Part shown: positions 1 through 7,016 of the stretch, piece by piece | Position numbering within the stretch: the stretch's first letter is position 1 | Layout of the letters: each line of letters starts with the position of its first letter | Assembly: GCA_043760535.1 (NCBI GenBank) | Contig: JAYUOV010000121.1 | Span: forward strand, 1 to 15,170 | DNA from: JAZKFT01 sp043760535 | GTDB lineage: Bacteria > Bacteroidota > Bacteroidia > Chitinophagales > Chitinophagaceae | Length of the DNA: 15,170 bases | Direction of reading: 5' to 3' | The notes under the pieces: model-generated | The model's database searches: none | What the model saw: only the letters and a program-made list of their open reading frames with translations | Told to the model about the DNA's origin: nothing | Position numbers and translations under genes: made by a program

Positions 1-13
1 CCCGTAGCATTAC

Positions 14-68
14 GGGACTCCGTTCATCTGAATGCTACTATCGGGCTTTTAGATTGCGAATAATAAGC
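14..68. repeat. Dispersed intergenic repeat, copy 1
   Basis: This stretch shares a strongly similar sequence in the same orientation with 4484-4539. Both copies contain CTCCGTTCA, then TGCTACTAT, then GGGCTTTT, and similarity continues weakly through ATTG..AATAAGC. Just before it, bases 1-16 form a perfect 6-bp stem with a 4-base loop (CCCGTA GCAT TACGGG) that is absent from the other copy. No coding frame is apparent. It is probably one member of a genome-wide repeat family. It lies 60 bases upstream of the HTH gene, so it could contribute to that gene's leader, but nothing shows this directly. Confidence 0.6.
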
Positions 69-128
69 GATTTCAGTTCTCTGGGTAAGGAGTTCTGAAT
101 ATTTAGCGAAATGCAGTTTACAATATAA

Positions 129-482
129 ATGCATATCGGTAAAGCCATAAAAAATTTAAGAGTACTGGCAGGCCTTGGTCAGCAGCAACTTGCCAATCAA
201 ATTTCTAAAACAAAAGGACTTATTAGCCAGATAGAAAGATCTGGAAAGGTGAATTACTATACCCTGAAAGAAATAGCTAAAGCGCTACAAACAACGCCTG
301 AAAAAATAGAGCAATACGCAAAAACTCTTACGCCGACCTTAAAAGCCAGAGAGAATGATTTTAACACGCCGCAAAACCTACCGTCTATTGAACTTTTAAA
401 GCTGGAAAACCAACTGCTGAAAGAACAAGTTGGGCAGCTAAAGAAAATAATTGAGTTATTAGAGATGAAAAAAAATTCGTGA
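129..482 (+). CDS. Small XRE-type helix-turn-helix protein with C-terminal coiled coil
   Basis: A 117-residue protein, probably a cytoplasmic DNA-binding regulator. Residues about 4-60 fit a Cro/C1-type HTH domain: a first helix with KAIKNLRVLAG, the pair QQQLANQISKTKGLISQIE that forms helix 2, the turn and the recognition helix, then YTLKEIAKALQTTPEKI. Residues about 61-85 look like a polar linker. Residues about 86-115 (LLKLENQLLKEQVGQLKKII) have leucine/isoleucine heptads typical of a short dimerising coiled coil. ATG at 129 is the natural start. It is the only clear plus-strand gene and faces glpK convergently, so it is not part of the amino acid cluster. No toxin, restriction or phage partner is visible, so its target is unknown. 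The gene ends just after a run of eight A (468-475). Confidence 0.8.
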   Translation: MHIGKAIKNLRVLAGLGQQQLANQISKTKGLISQIERSGKVNYYTLKEIAKALQTTPEKIEQYAKTLTPTLKARENDFNTPQNLPSIELLKLENQLLKEQVGQLKKIIELLEMKKNS

Positions 483-728
483 CCACGCCTCTTTACCCTG
501 AACTGATTTGTTGGCAAAATTCTCCAACCGGATTATCGAAAAAAGCAATATTGGATATTGGTATTACAAGCCATTAAGGGATTGCTTTTAGGGGACAAAT
601 GTGTATTGTAAAATTATTACGAGGAGCAAAATGGTCATGAATAATAAAATGTACCTCATTTATCTACGCACAAAAAGACACGTTCTAAAGAAGTAACCAT
701 TTCAAATGCTTTAAAAACCGAACACTTA
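483..728. other. Non-coding gap between convergent HTH gene and glpK
   Basis: About 246 bases separate the HTH stop codon from the glpK stop codon. The only candidate is a 21-codon plus-strand frame at 631-696 preceded by GAGGAG; its product is Lys-rich and resembles nothing I know. An open frame without a good start also runs from about 455 to 575. I see no clear terminator hairpin with a T-tract for either convergent gene. Confidence 0.4.
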
Positions 729-2207
729 CTACACCCAATTAAAAGATTTCTCAATCGCTTTTTTCCAGTTTTTATACAGGGCATCCCTTTTTTCGATTGG
801 CATAAGAGGCTGCCAGGTTTGGATAATCTGGTGGTTTTGTTTTAGTGCTTCAAAGCTTGGCCAGTAGCCACTTGCAAGGCCGGCTGCATAAGCTGCACCC
901 AGGGCTGTGGTTTCGTTTACAGTGGGCCGCTGCACCGGCACTTGCACCATATCTGCCTGAAACTGCATCAGCAAATGATTCACCACCATGCCGCCGTCCA
1001 CATTCAAAGCCTTTAGTTGAATACCACTATCGGCTTCCATGGCTTCCAGCACATCCAGGGTTTGGTAGGCTGTAGCTTCCAACACCGCTCTGGCCAAATG
1101 TGCTTTGGTGGCAAACCGGGTAAGCCCGGCCAAAATACCTCGGGCATCGCTACGCCAGTAAGGTGCGTACAATCCGCTAAAGGCAGGTACCATATATACA
1201 TCGCCATTATCCGGCACCGATGCTGCCAGCGCTTCTATCTCATCGCTGGTTTTTATGATGCCCATATTATCCCGGAGCCATTGCACCAGGCTGCCGGTTA
1301 CAGCTATGCTGCCTTCTAGTGCATAATGGCAGGGCTGATTGCCTATTTTATAAGCTACAGTGGTAAGCAATCCGTTATGGCTCGGCACAATTTTTTCACC
1401 AGTATTCATTAGCATAAAACAGCCTGTACCGTAGGTATTTTTTGCCTGACCTGCGGCAAAACAAGTTTGCCCAACCAATGCCGCCTGCTGATCGCCGAGG
1501 CAACCCATAATGGGAATATTTTTAAAAGCACCATCGGCCACATTGCCCAGCCAGCCTGCACTGGCACAAATTTCCGGCAGCATTTGCCGGGCAATATTGA
1601 GTGCTTGTAAAATATCATCATCCCAACTTAAAGTTTGTAAATCCATCAGCATGGTTCGGCTGGCATTGGTAACATCGGTTTTATGTTCGCCGGTTAGGTT
1701 CCATATTAGCCAGGTGTCGATGGTGCCAAAAATGGCATCGCCGCTTTCGGCGGCAGCTCTTAATCCTGTCACATTATCCAGCAGCCATTTTAATTTCATG
1801 CCACTGAAATATGAAGAAAAAGGCAGGCCGGTTTTGGCTGCAAACCCTGTGGCACCAAATTTTTGGGTACAATCATCCACCACATCCTGGCTTCGCATAT
1901 CCTGCCAAACGAGGGCATTGTGGTAAGGCTTGCCCGTATGTTTATTCCAAACCACGGTTGTTTCTCTTTGGTTGGTAATGCCAATGGCGGCAATACTAGC
2001 GGCTGTAAGCCCGGCTTTTATTACGGCTTCGGCTACGGTAAGTTTTGTATTTTCCAGTATTTCCAAGGGGTCGTGTTCTACCCAGCCTGGTTGGGGAAAA
2101 ATTTGGGCATGTTCTTTTTGGGCAAAAGAAACGACCTGCCCTTGTTGGTTAAAAATCATAAACCGGCTGCTGGTAGTGCCCTGATCGATGGCTCCGATGT
2201 ATTTCAT
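729..2207 (-). CDS. glpK: Glycerol kinase
   Basis: ATP-dependent phosphorylation of glycerol to sn-glycerol 3-phosphate in the cytoplasm (FGGY sugar kinase family). The first ATG at 2267 would add 20 residues with no counterpart in the family. I choose ATG at 2207, which gives a 492-residue protein opening MKYIGAIDQGTTSSR, the N-terminal ATPase phosphate motif. Glycerol-binding residues match the E. coli set: R81 and E82 in QRET, W101, Y133 and catalytic D239 in GDQQAA. The C-terminal ATPase motifs (GTGCFMLMNTGEK, ALEGSI, VDGGMVVNHLLMQFQ) and the end KNWKKAIEKS are intact. The loop before D239 is short and lacks both the Arg used by E. coli GlpK to bind fructose 1,6-bisphosphate and the phosphorylated His of Gram-positive enzymes, so those controls are probably absent (inference). 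No glpF, glpD or glpR is adjacent. By eye it is more G+C-rich than the ilv genes. Confidence 0.95.
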   Translation of the reverse strand: MKYIGAIDQGTTSSRFMIFNQQGQVVSFAQKEHAQIFPQPGWVEHDPLEILENTKLTVAEAVIKAGLTAASIAAIGITNQRETTVVWNKHTGKPYHNALVWQDMRSQDVVDDCTQKFGATGFAAKTGLPFSSYFSGMKLKWLLDNVTGLRAAAESGDAIFGTIDTWLIWNLTGEHKTDVTNASRTMLMDLQTLSWDDDILQALNIARQMLPEICASAGWLGNVADGAFKNIPIMGCLGDQQAALVGQTCFAAGQAKNTYGTGCFMLMNTGEKIVPSHNGLLTTVAYKIGNQPCHYALEGSIAVTGSLVQWLRDNMGIIKTSDEIEALAASVPDNGDVYMVPAFSGLYAPYWRSDARGILAGLTRFATKAHLARAVLEATAYQTLDVLEAMEADSGIQLKALNVDGGMVVNHLLMQFQADMVQVPVQRPTVNETTALGAAYAAGLASGYWPSFEALKQNHQIIQTWQPLMPIEKRDALYKNWKKAIEKSFNWV

Positions 2208-2223
2208 AAGGCTGTTCGTTTTG

Positions 2224-2241
2224 CCATTGCGAATGCAATGG
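2224..2241. promoter_or_regulatory. Perfect inverted repeat in the glpK leader
   Basis: CCATTGC GAAT GCAATGG has perfect 7-bp arms around a 4-base loop and lies 17 bases upstream of the chosen glpK ATG. It could be a repressor operator or an mRNA hairpin close to the ribosome-binding region. Its position fits better with translation from 2207 than from 2267, which would place it inside the coding sequence. Function is inferred from position only. Confidence 0.4.
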
Positions 2242-2572
2242 GTTAGGGAATATACAAGTAAAAACAAATGGATGGGCAGGGCTTTACATTTAAATTAAAA
2301 CATCGTTTTAAAGCATTCTGTTTGCATTGGCGTTATGTAACTACCACAGTAAAATCAATACCTCATTAGTAACCCCATAAAAAATAACCCACTGTATGGG
2401 ATGTTAAAGTAGTAAAAAACGATTTGGCCAGCTACCTACTGTTTTGCCATATCAGAAAACCGGAAGACATCAAAATAACTTAACTGGTAATACTATATGA
2501 GGCGTTGGGCTGCCACTTACGATTACCGAAGAAAACATTACAGCAACTATGAACCTTACTTTCGATGGCTTA
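2242..2572. other. Gene-free region upstream of glpK
   Basis: About 330 bases with no supportable gene; the longest plus-strand frame (from 2500, MRRWAATYDY...) is only some two dozen codons. It contains the palindrome TTAAAAC ATC GTTTTAA at 2295-2311 (7-bp arms), about 90 bases upstream of the glpK ATG, and a weaker pair CCCATA/TATGGG at 2374-2379 and 2395-2400. The region should hold the glpK promoter. I could not find a convincing Bacteroidota -33 TTG / -7 TAnnTTTG pair at proper spacing. Confidence 0.4.
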
Positions 2573-3076
2573 CTACTCTTTTGTAAGGCTTCGTAACATA
2601 GCACCATAATTCTGCCCTTTTAGCATGGCAGATATGGTATGGGCAATACGCCTTGTTTTGGTGGGTTCTGTTTTGGCACTATTAACCCAGTTACTAAAAT
2701 ATTTTTGATGAGAACCTGGCTGTTTATTAAAATAAGCCAGTGCCATTGGGTCGTCTGCTAGGCAATCCATTAACTCCTTACAAAGAACAAAGGCTGTATG
2801 ATCTAATTCCATAGCTACTAGCAATTGTGCACCTTTTCGTTTTCCAATCGCTTTGCGAACGGTGGCCTTTAAAGCCATAATAAAACTGCCACCCCCCATT
2901 GGCAATAACGCCACCGATGAAAACTCCCAATCATCTAATTTTCCTTTTACCCTAAAAGCTGTTTTATTATCAGGCTTTAACTGTTGGGCAATGGCCGCAG
3001 GTATTTCAATATAAGTCCAGCCGGTTTTCTCTCCCATGCTGTCGAATTTTTGAATTGTGGCTTTAAACGTAATCAT
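2573..3076 (-). CDS. DUF1905 / YdeI-OmdA family protein, function unknown
   Basis: A 167-residue soluble protein starting at ATG 3076 (MITFKATIQKFD). An upstream in-frame ATG at 3097 would add seven residues that do not fit the family. Residues about 1-85 match the DUF1905 beta-barrel pattern: GWTYIEIP near 20, FRVKGKLDDWEF near 43-54, and LLPMGGGSFIMALKATVRKAIG near 58-79. Residues about 105-160 match the YdeI/OmdA C-terminal pattern: DDPMALAYFNKQPGSHQKYFSNWV, then KTEPTKTRRIAHTI. The family is common in Bacteroidota and sometimes labelled bacteriocin-protection or OmpD-associated, but no biochemical role is established that I know of. It starts 72 bases after ilvA ends on the same strand, so read-through from ilvA is possible. 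A small inverted repeat (GGTAA...TTACC, 3080-3095) overlaps the region just upstream of its start. Confidence 0.8.
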   Translation of the reverse strand: MITFKATIQKFDSMGEKTGWTYIEIPAAIAQQLKPDNKTAFRVKGKLDDWEFSSVALLPMGGGSFIMALKATVRKAIGKRKGAQLLVAMELDHTAFVLCKELMDCLADDPMALAYFNKQPGSHQKYFSNWVNSAKTEPTKTRRIAHTISAMLKGQNYGAMLRSLTKE

Positions 3077-3148
3077 GTAGGTAAATATCGTTACCAAAAT
3101 TGTTTACACCAAACAGATGTTGCATCAATGTAGCAGCTCTTTACAAGG

Positions 3149-4405
3149 CTAAGAAATAAGATAACCATATAAATTTCCATCCCCTTTTACTTCGGTAAAA
3201 TTGATATTATACTGCTCCATATTTTGCAGCAGCACACCATAATCTTCTTTGCCGCGAAGTTCTATACCCACAAGAGCAGGGCCGGTTTCTTTATTGTGTT
3301 TTTGCATGTACTCAAACCTTGTAATGTCATCGGTAGGCCCCAATACATGGTTTACAAATTCTTTTAAAGCACCCGGCCGCTGTGCAAAGCGAATGAGGAA
3401 ATAATGCTTCAATCCTTCGTATTGCAAGGAGCGTTCTTTTATTTCCTGCATCCGGTCTATATCGTTATTACTGCCGCTAAGAATGCAAACTACTGTCTTA
3501 CCTTTTATCTGTTCGGCATACGCATCTAATGCAGCTATACTCAATGCCCCTGCGGGTTCTGCTACTATAGCATCTTCGTTATAGAGTTTTAAAATGGTAG
3601 TACAAACTTTACCTTCGGCTACCAAGTGCATATCGTAAAGTGCTTCTTTACAGTATGGAAAAGTAACATCACCAATCCGTTTTACAGCAGCACCATCTAC
3701 AAATCTTTCAATACTATCAAGGGTAACAGGATGGCCGGCTTTCAGTGCTTCGTACATGCTTGGTGCACCTTCCGGCTCCACACCAATAATTTTTGTTTGG
3801 GGCGAAAATGTTTTAAAATACGTTCCTACACCAGCACTTAATCCGCCGCCACCTACTGGTAAAAAAATGTAGTCCACATCCTGCATGTCTTCTAAAATCT
3901 CAACGCCTACAGTGCCTTGCCCTTCTATAATCCGCAAATCGTCAAATGGTGGAATAAAAGTCATACCGTTTTGTTCGGTGTATTTTTTGGCTGCAAATGC
4001 ACAGTCGTCAAAAGTGTCGCCAATCAATCTAATTTCTATAAAATCTTCGCCATGCATTTTAGTTTGGCTCACCTTTTGGTTAGGTGTAATTACCGGCATA
4101 AATACCACGCCTTTGGTATTCAATTTTTTACAACTATAAGCAAAGCCCTGTGCATGGTTACCTGCACTTGCACATACTACACCCCTGCTCAATTCGTCGG
4201 GGGTAAGGCTGCTCATCATGTTATAGGCACCACGCAGTTTGTAGCTGCGCACCACCTGCATATCTTCTCTTTTAAGGTATATGTAAGCCCCAAATCTTTT
4301 AGAAAGGTTTTGGTTAAAGCTTAGTGGTGTATGCAGCACTACATGCTTTAGCCGTTCGGCTGCTGCTATAAAGTTGAGTTGTGTATGTGGAGTGGATGAT
4401 GTCAT
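3149..4405 (-). CDS. ilvA: Threonine dehydratase, biosynthetic
   Basis: PLP-dependent deamination of L-threonine to 2-oxobutanoate, the entry to isoleucine synthesis. The 418-residue protein shows the PLP lysine K56 in SYKLRGAYN, the substrate/PLP loop SAGNHAQG (N83), the glycine-rich phosphate-binding loop PVGGGGLSAG, and the SGSNND motif near the end of the catalytic domain. Residues about 333-418, from KHYFLIRFAQRPGALKEF onward, form one ACT-like regulatory domain. This is the short type with a single such domain, unlike E. coli IlvA with two, so isoleucine feedback is likely but may differ in detail. It is the last gene of the branched-chain cluster, placed after a 440-base repeat-filled gap from ilvC, so it may have its own promoter. 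The pathway context argues for the biosynthetic enzyme over a catabolic TdcB. Confidence 0.95.
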   Translation of the reverse strand: MTSSTPHTQLNFIAAAERLKHVVLHTPLSFNQNLSKRFGAYIYLKREDMQVVRSYKLRGAYNMMSSLTPDELSRGVVCASAGNHAQGFAYSCKKLNTKGVVFMPVITPNQKVSQTKMHGEDFIEIRLIGDTFDDCAFAAKKYTEQNGMTFIPPFDDLRIIEGQGTVGVEILEDMQDVDYIFLPVGGGGLSAGVGTYFKTFSPQTKIIGVEPEGAPSMYEALKAGHPVTLDSIERFVDGAAVKRIGDVTFPYCKEALYDMHLVAEGKVCTTILKLYNEDAIVAEPAGALSIAALDAYAEQIKGKTVVCILSGSNNDIDRMQEIKERSLQYEGLKHYFLIRFAQRPGALKEFVNHVLGPTDDITRFEYMQKHNKETGPALVGIELRGKEDYGVLLQNMEQYNINFTEVKGDGNLYGYLIS

Positions 4406-4483
4406 GTTAAGTATTGATGCCGTATTGTTTATTTTAATTTTGTAATCCCAGCGAAAGCCGTTCCCTGATTGAACTTTAGTGGC

Positions 4484-4539
4484 GACGCTCCGTTCAACTG
4501 ATTGCTACTATTGGGCTTTTTAGGCCATTGATTATAAGC
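4484..4539. repeat. Dispersed intergenic repeat, copy 2
   Basis: Second copy of the element at 14-68, in the same plus-strand orientation: CTCCGTTCA, TTGCTACTATTGGGCTTTT, then CCATTGATTATAAGC. An upstream TTGAAC (about 4469-4474) can pair with GTTCAA (4492-4497) inside it. It lies about 80 bases upstream of the ilvA start codon, inside the ilvC-ilvA gap. No coding capacity is seen. Confidence 0.6.
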
Positions 4540-4585
4540 ATATCATTTTTTGAATGTCAAGCTGTGATCGACATCCTCAAATGCC

Positions 4586-4661
4586 GTGGTCGGTGTCCTC
4601 ACCGACCACACAATTTAGTGACCTTGCAACTTAATCGGTTGTCGGTGAAGACACCGACCAC
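4586..4661. repeat. Two palindromes of one family in inverted orientation
   Basis: The first palindrome, 4586-4609, is GTGGTCGGTG TCCT CACCGACCAC, with perfect 10-bp arms. The second, 4638-4661, reads GTGGTCGGTG TCTT CACCGAC on the minus strand, with a 7-bp perfect core and two mismatches outside. The two copies are therefore inverted relative to each other and could pair with each other or fold separately. The unit resembles GTGGTCGGTG-type intergenic palindromes I recall from other bacteria; I cannot verify that here. No T-tract follows, so these are not classical terminators. Confidence 0.75.
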
Positions 4662-4708
4662 AGTGTAAAAATGGCATGATCGCTGCGTTAGGGATTGTAG
4701 TGGAAATC

Positions 4709-4829
4709 TTTTTTTGGCCCAGTCCGTATCCATTAAAGGAATATTAGAATGGCCAAAAAAAATTGGAACGGAAAGCCCGCCGCCGCCATGTTTGCTCCCT
4801 TAAATAAAGAACTACTTGCATGGCGGCGG
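4709..4829. repeat. Two tandem inverted repeats downstream of ilvC
   Basis: Two 11-bp perfect inverted repeats lie side by side between the ilvC stop and the palindromes further left. One pairs TTTTTTTGGCC (4709-4719) with GGCCAAAAAAA (4751-4761). The other pairs CCGCCGCCATG (4780-4790) with CATGGCGGCGG (4819-4829). Flanking stretches GGGATTGTAGTGGAAA (4691-4706) and ATTGGAACGGAAA (4762-4774) are partly similar, which suggests a composite or decayed repeat. On the minus strand the GC-rich hairpin comes first after ilvC and an eight-T run follows about 17 bases later, too far for a standard intrinsic terminator. Attenuation of read-through into ilvA is possible but unproven. Confidence 0.6.
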
Positions 4830-4845
4830 AACGCCCATATTCTTT

Positions 4846-6330
4846 TTACGCCACCGTAGCAATCGCTTTCATAGAAGTCATGGCTTGCCGTAGTACATCG
4901 CCTACTTGTTCTATTTGATGGCTGCGTAATGCCCTGTTTACTGCTATCAGCGTTTTGTTATCGGCACCATTATCTATACCATCGTTAAAGTTTTTACCGA
5001 TAGTATCTGTTTCTACAGATGTCATAAAATTAGCCAACAACGGTACGCAGGCATGGTTAAATAAATAGCATCCATACTCTGCCGTATCCGAAATAACCCG
5101 GTTCATTTCGAACAATTTTTTACGGGCTATGGTGTTGGCAATCAAAGGTGTTTCGTGTAACGATTCATAGTAAGCACTCTCGGGTTTAATACCTGCTTCT
5201 ACCATGGTTTCGAAAGCAAGTTCTACACCGGCACGTACCATGGCCACCATTAATAATCCATTGTCGAAAAACTCCTGTTCGGCAATTTTATCGGCGGTGG
5301 CTACTGATTTTTCAAAAGCGGTTTCGCCGGTTTCGGCACGCCAGCCTAAGAGGTTTTTATCATCGTTCGCCCAATCGGCCATCATGGTGCGGCTAAATTC
5401 ACCACTCATAATATCATCCTGATGTTTTTGAAACAATGGACGCATAATACCTTTCAGCTCTTCGCTTATTTCAAAGGCTTTAATTTTTGCAGGGTTACTC
5501 AGCCTGTCTAACATGGCTGTGATACCACCTTGCTTTAGGGCTTCGGTAATTACTTCCCAGCCATATTGTATTAGTTTAGAAGCATATCCGTTGCCGATTC
5601 CTTTCTCTACCATTTTATTAAAACAAAGGATAGAACCGCTCTGCAGCAAGCCGCATAGGATGGTTTGCTCTCCCATTAAATCGCTTTTAACCTCGGCTAC
5701 AAAACTAGATTTTAACACGCCAGCCCTATGGCCACCCGTACCTGCTGCATAGGCTTTTGCCTGTTCCCATCCTTTACCTTCGGGATCGTTTTCGGGGTGC
5801 ACTGCTATAAGTGTGGGCACACCAAAACCACGAACATACTCTGCCCTTACTTCGCTGCCGGGGCATTTGGGTGCCACCATTATTACGGTAAGATCTTTAC
5901 GAATCTGCATGCCCTCTTCTACAATATTAAAACCATGGCTGTAGCTTAGTGTAGCACCTTGTTTCATCAATGGCATAATAGCCGTTACTACAGCGGTGTG
6001 TTGCTTATCAGGTGTAAGGTTAATTACTAAGTCGGCCGAAGGTATTAGCGCTTCGTAAGAACCAACGGCGAAGCCGTTTTCTGTAGCACTCTTCCAGGAT
6101 TGGCGTTTGCTTTCTATGGCTTCTTTTCGCAATGTATAGGTTACATCCAGCCCTGAATCACGAAGGTTTAAACCTTGGTTTAAACCTTGTGCACCACAAC
6201 CTACGATAACGATTTTTTTACCTTTTAATGCTTGTACGCCATCTGTAAAATTGCTACCATCGAGAAATTCACATACGCCCAATTGATTCAATTTTTCTCG
6301 TAGCGTTAATGTGTTAAAATAATTTACCAT
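4846..6330 (-). CDS. ilvC: Ketol-acid reductoisomerase, long class II form
   Basis: NADPH- and Mg2+-dependent rearrangement and reduction of 2-acetolactate and 2-aceto-2-hydroxybutyrate to dihydroxy acids. At 494 residues it is the E. coli-like class II enzyme with a duplicated C-terminal knotted domain, not the roughly 330-residue class I form. Visible features are the Rossmann fingerprint VGCGAQG at 43-49, LRKEAIESKR for NADPH recognition, VMVAPKCPGSEVRAEY, and the metal-site segment FVAEVKSDLMGEQTILCG. The second-repeat motifs ISGEF-like (MSGEFSRTMMADWAND), ESLHETPLIANTIARK and SDTAEYG are also intact. ATG at 6330 gives MVNYFNTLTLREKLNQLG, matching the family N-terminus. It follows ilvN by 84 bases on the same strand, so cotranscription is likely. 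Confidence 0.97.
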   Translation of the reverse strand: MVNYFNTLTLREKLNQLGVCEFLDGSNFTDGVQALKGKKIVIVGCGAQGLNQGLNLRDSGLDVTYTLRKEAIESKRQSWKSATENGFAVGSYEALIPSADLVINLTPDKQHTAVVTAIMPLMKQGATLSYSHGFNIVEEGMQIRKDLTVIMVAPKCPGSEVRAEYVRGFGVPTLIAVHPENDPEGKGWEQAKAYAAGTGGHRAGVLKSSFVAEVKSDLMGEQTILCGLLQSGSILCFNKMVEKGIGNGYASKLIQYGWEVITEALKQGGITAMLDRLSNPAKIKAFEISEELKGIMRPLFQKHQDDIMSGEFSRTMMADWANDDKNLLGWRAETGETAFEKSVATADKIAEQEFFDNGLLMVAMVRAGVELAFETMVEAGIKPESAYYESLHETPLIANTIARKKLFEMNRVISDTAEYGCYLFNHACVPLLANFMTSVETDTIGKNFNDGIDNGADNKTLIAVNRALRSHQIEQVGDVLRQAMTSMKAIATVA

Positions 6331-6362
6331 GTTTTTTAGTTGTGATTTTAGATTGATGATTT

Positions 6363-6376
6363 GGGAGTGTGCTCCC
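6363..6376. other. Small hairpin in the ilvN-ilvC gap
   Basis: GGGAG TGTG CTCCC gives a perfect 5-bp stem with a 4-base loop in an otherwise A+T-rich 84-base gap. It is not followed by a T-tract on the minus strand. It might be an mRNA-stability or processing element, or chance. Confidence 0.3.
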
Positions 6377-6414
6377 CATTATCCATTTTAAATTATTAAA
6401 TGATACATTAATAT

Positions 6415-7002
6415 CTACATTGTAAATACGGCTGCACCTTGGTTTAAAAATTCATTTTCTATAATTTCTTCGCCGGGCATTTCCTGTTCAAATTCTCTAA
6501 TTTTTTCATTGAATCCTTTACTGTCTTTGATGATGGCCACCCTAGCGGTGCGTACAAATTCTATGAGGCCGTAGGGCTGCAATACTTCCAAAAGTTTATC
6601 AGTTTCTTCTCTTTGGCCGGTGGTTTCAAATACGGTATAATCCTTACGAATAACTACTGCCCTGGCTCCGTATTCACGTAGCAACCTTTCTACTTTTACC
6701 TTTTCGGCTATTTCATCTGTAGAAACTTTGTACAGGGCCATTTCCTGCCAAACGATTTGGTCGTTGGTATTGAAATAGGTTTTTAAAACTTCAACTTGTT
6801 TTTCTATTTGCCTACATAGTTTACGTACTACTTCTTCGGTTTCATCTATAACAATGGTAAACCGATGGATGCCTTCTATTTCTGATGGGGAGGTATTCAG
6901 GCTATCAATATTTATTTTTCTACGGGAAAAAATAATTGCAATACGATTTAGTAAACCAATATGATTTTCGGTGTAAACGGTGATGGTGTATTCCTGTTTC
7001 AT
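6415..7002 (-). CDS. ilvN: Acetolactate synthase small (regulatory) subunit
   Basis: Regulatory partner of IlvB that normally stimulates catalysis and confers valine feedback inhibition. The 195-residue protein begins MKQEYTITVYTENHIGLLNRI, the classic ACT domain (residues about 1-78) with the valine-site loop ENHIGLLNRIA and FSRRKINIDSLN. Residues about 85-195 match the family's C-terminal small-subunit domain (EMALYKVST, VVIRKDYTVFETTGQREETDKLLE, YGLIEFVRTARVAI). It is longer than E. coli IlvN or IlvH but normal for this larger subunit type. It should follow ilvB directly, but here a 424-base gap containing a decayed gene separates them. The cotranscribed pair may therefore depend on read-through, or ilvN may have gained its own promoter. 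ATG at 7002 is well supported by the ACT alignment. Confidence 0.95.
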   Translation of the reverse strand: MKQEYTITVYTENHIGLLNRIAIIFSRRKINIDSLNTSPSEIEGIHRFTIVIDETEEVVRKLCRQIEKQVEVLKTYFNTNDQIVWQEMALYKVSTDEIAEKVKVERLLREYGARAVVIRKDYTVFETTGQREETDKLLEVLQPYGLIEFVRTARVAIIKDSKGFNEKIREFEQEMPGEEIIENEFLNQGAAVFTM

Positions 7003-7016
7003 AATAATTAAAATGT

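Noticed and set aside
631..696. 21-codon plus-strand frame preceded by GAGGAG (MVMNNKMYLIYLRT...)
   Set aside because: It is very short, Lys-rich and without a recognisable relative, and Bacteroidota rarely rely on such ribosome-binding motifs. There is no support beyond the single motif.
845..2246. Several long plus-strand frames opposite glpK, and similar frames opposite the other enzyme genes
   Set aside because: They are shadows of well-supported minus-strand genes and show no recognisable domains.
2208..2267. Longer glpK starting at ATG 2267
   Set aside because: The 20 extra residues do not match the family, whose N-terminus aligns with MKYIGAIDQGTTSSR, and they would run across the palindrome at 2224-2241.
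4780..4829. Intrinsic terminator after ilvC
   Set aside because: The 11-bp stem is strong, but the loop is 28 bases and the T-run starts well over ten bases after the stem on the minus strand.
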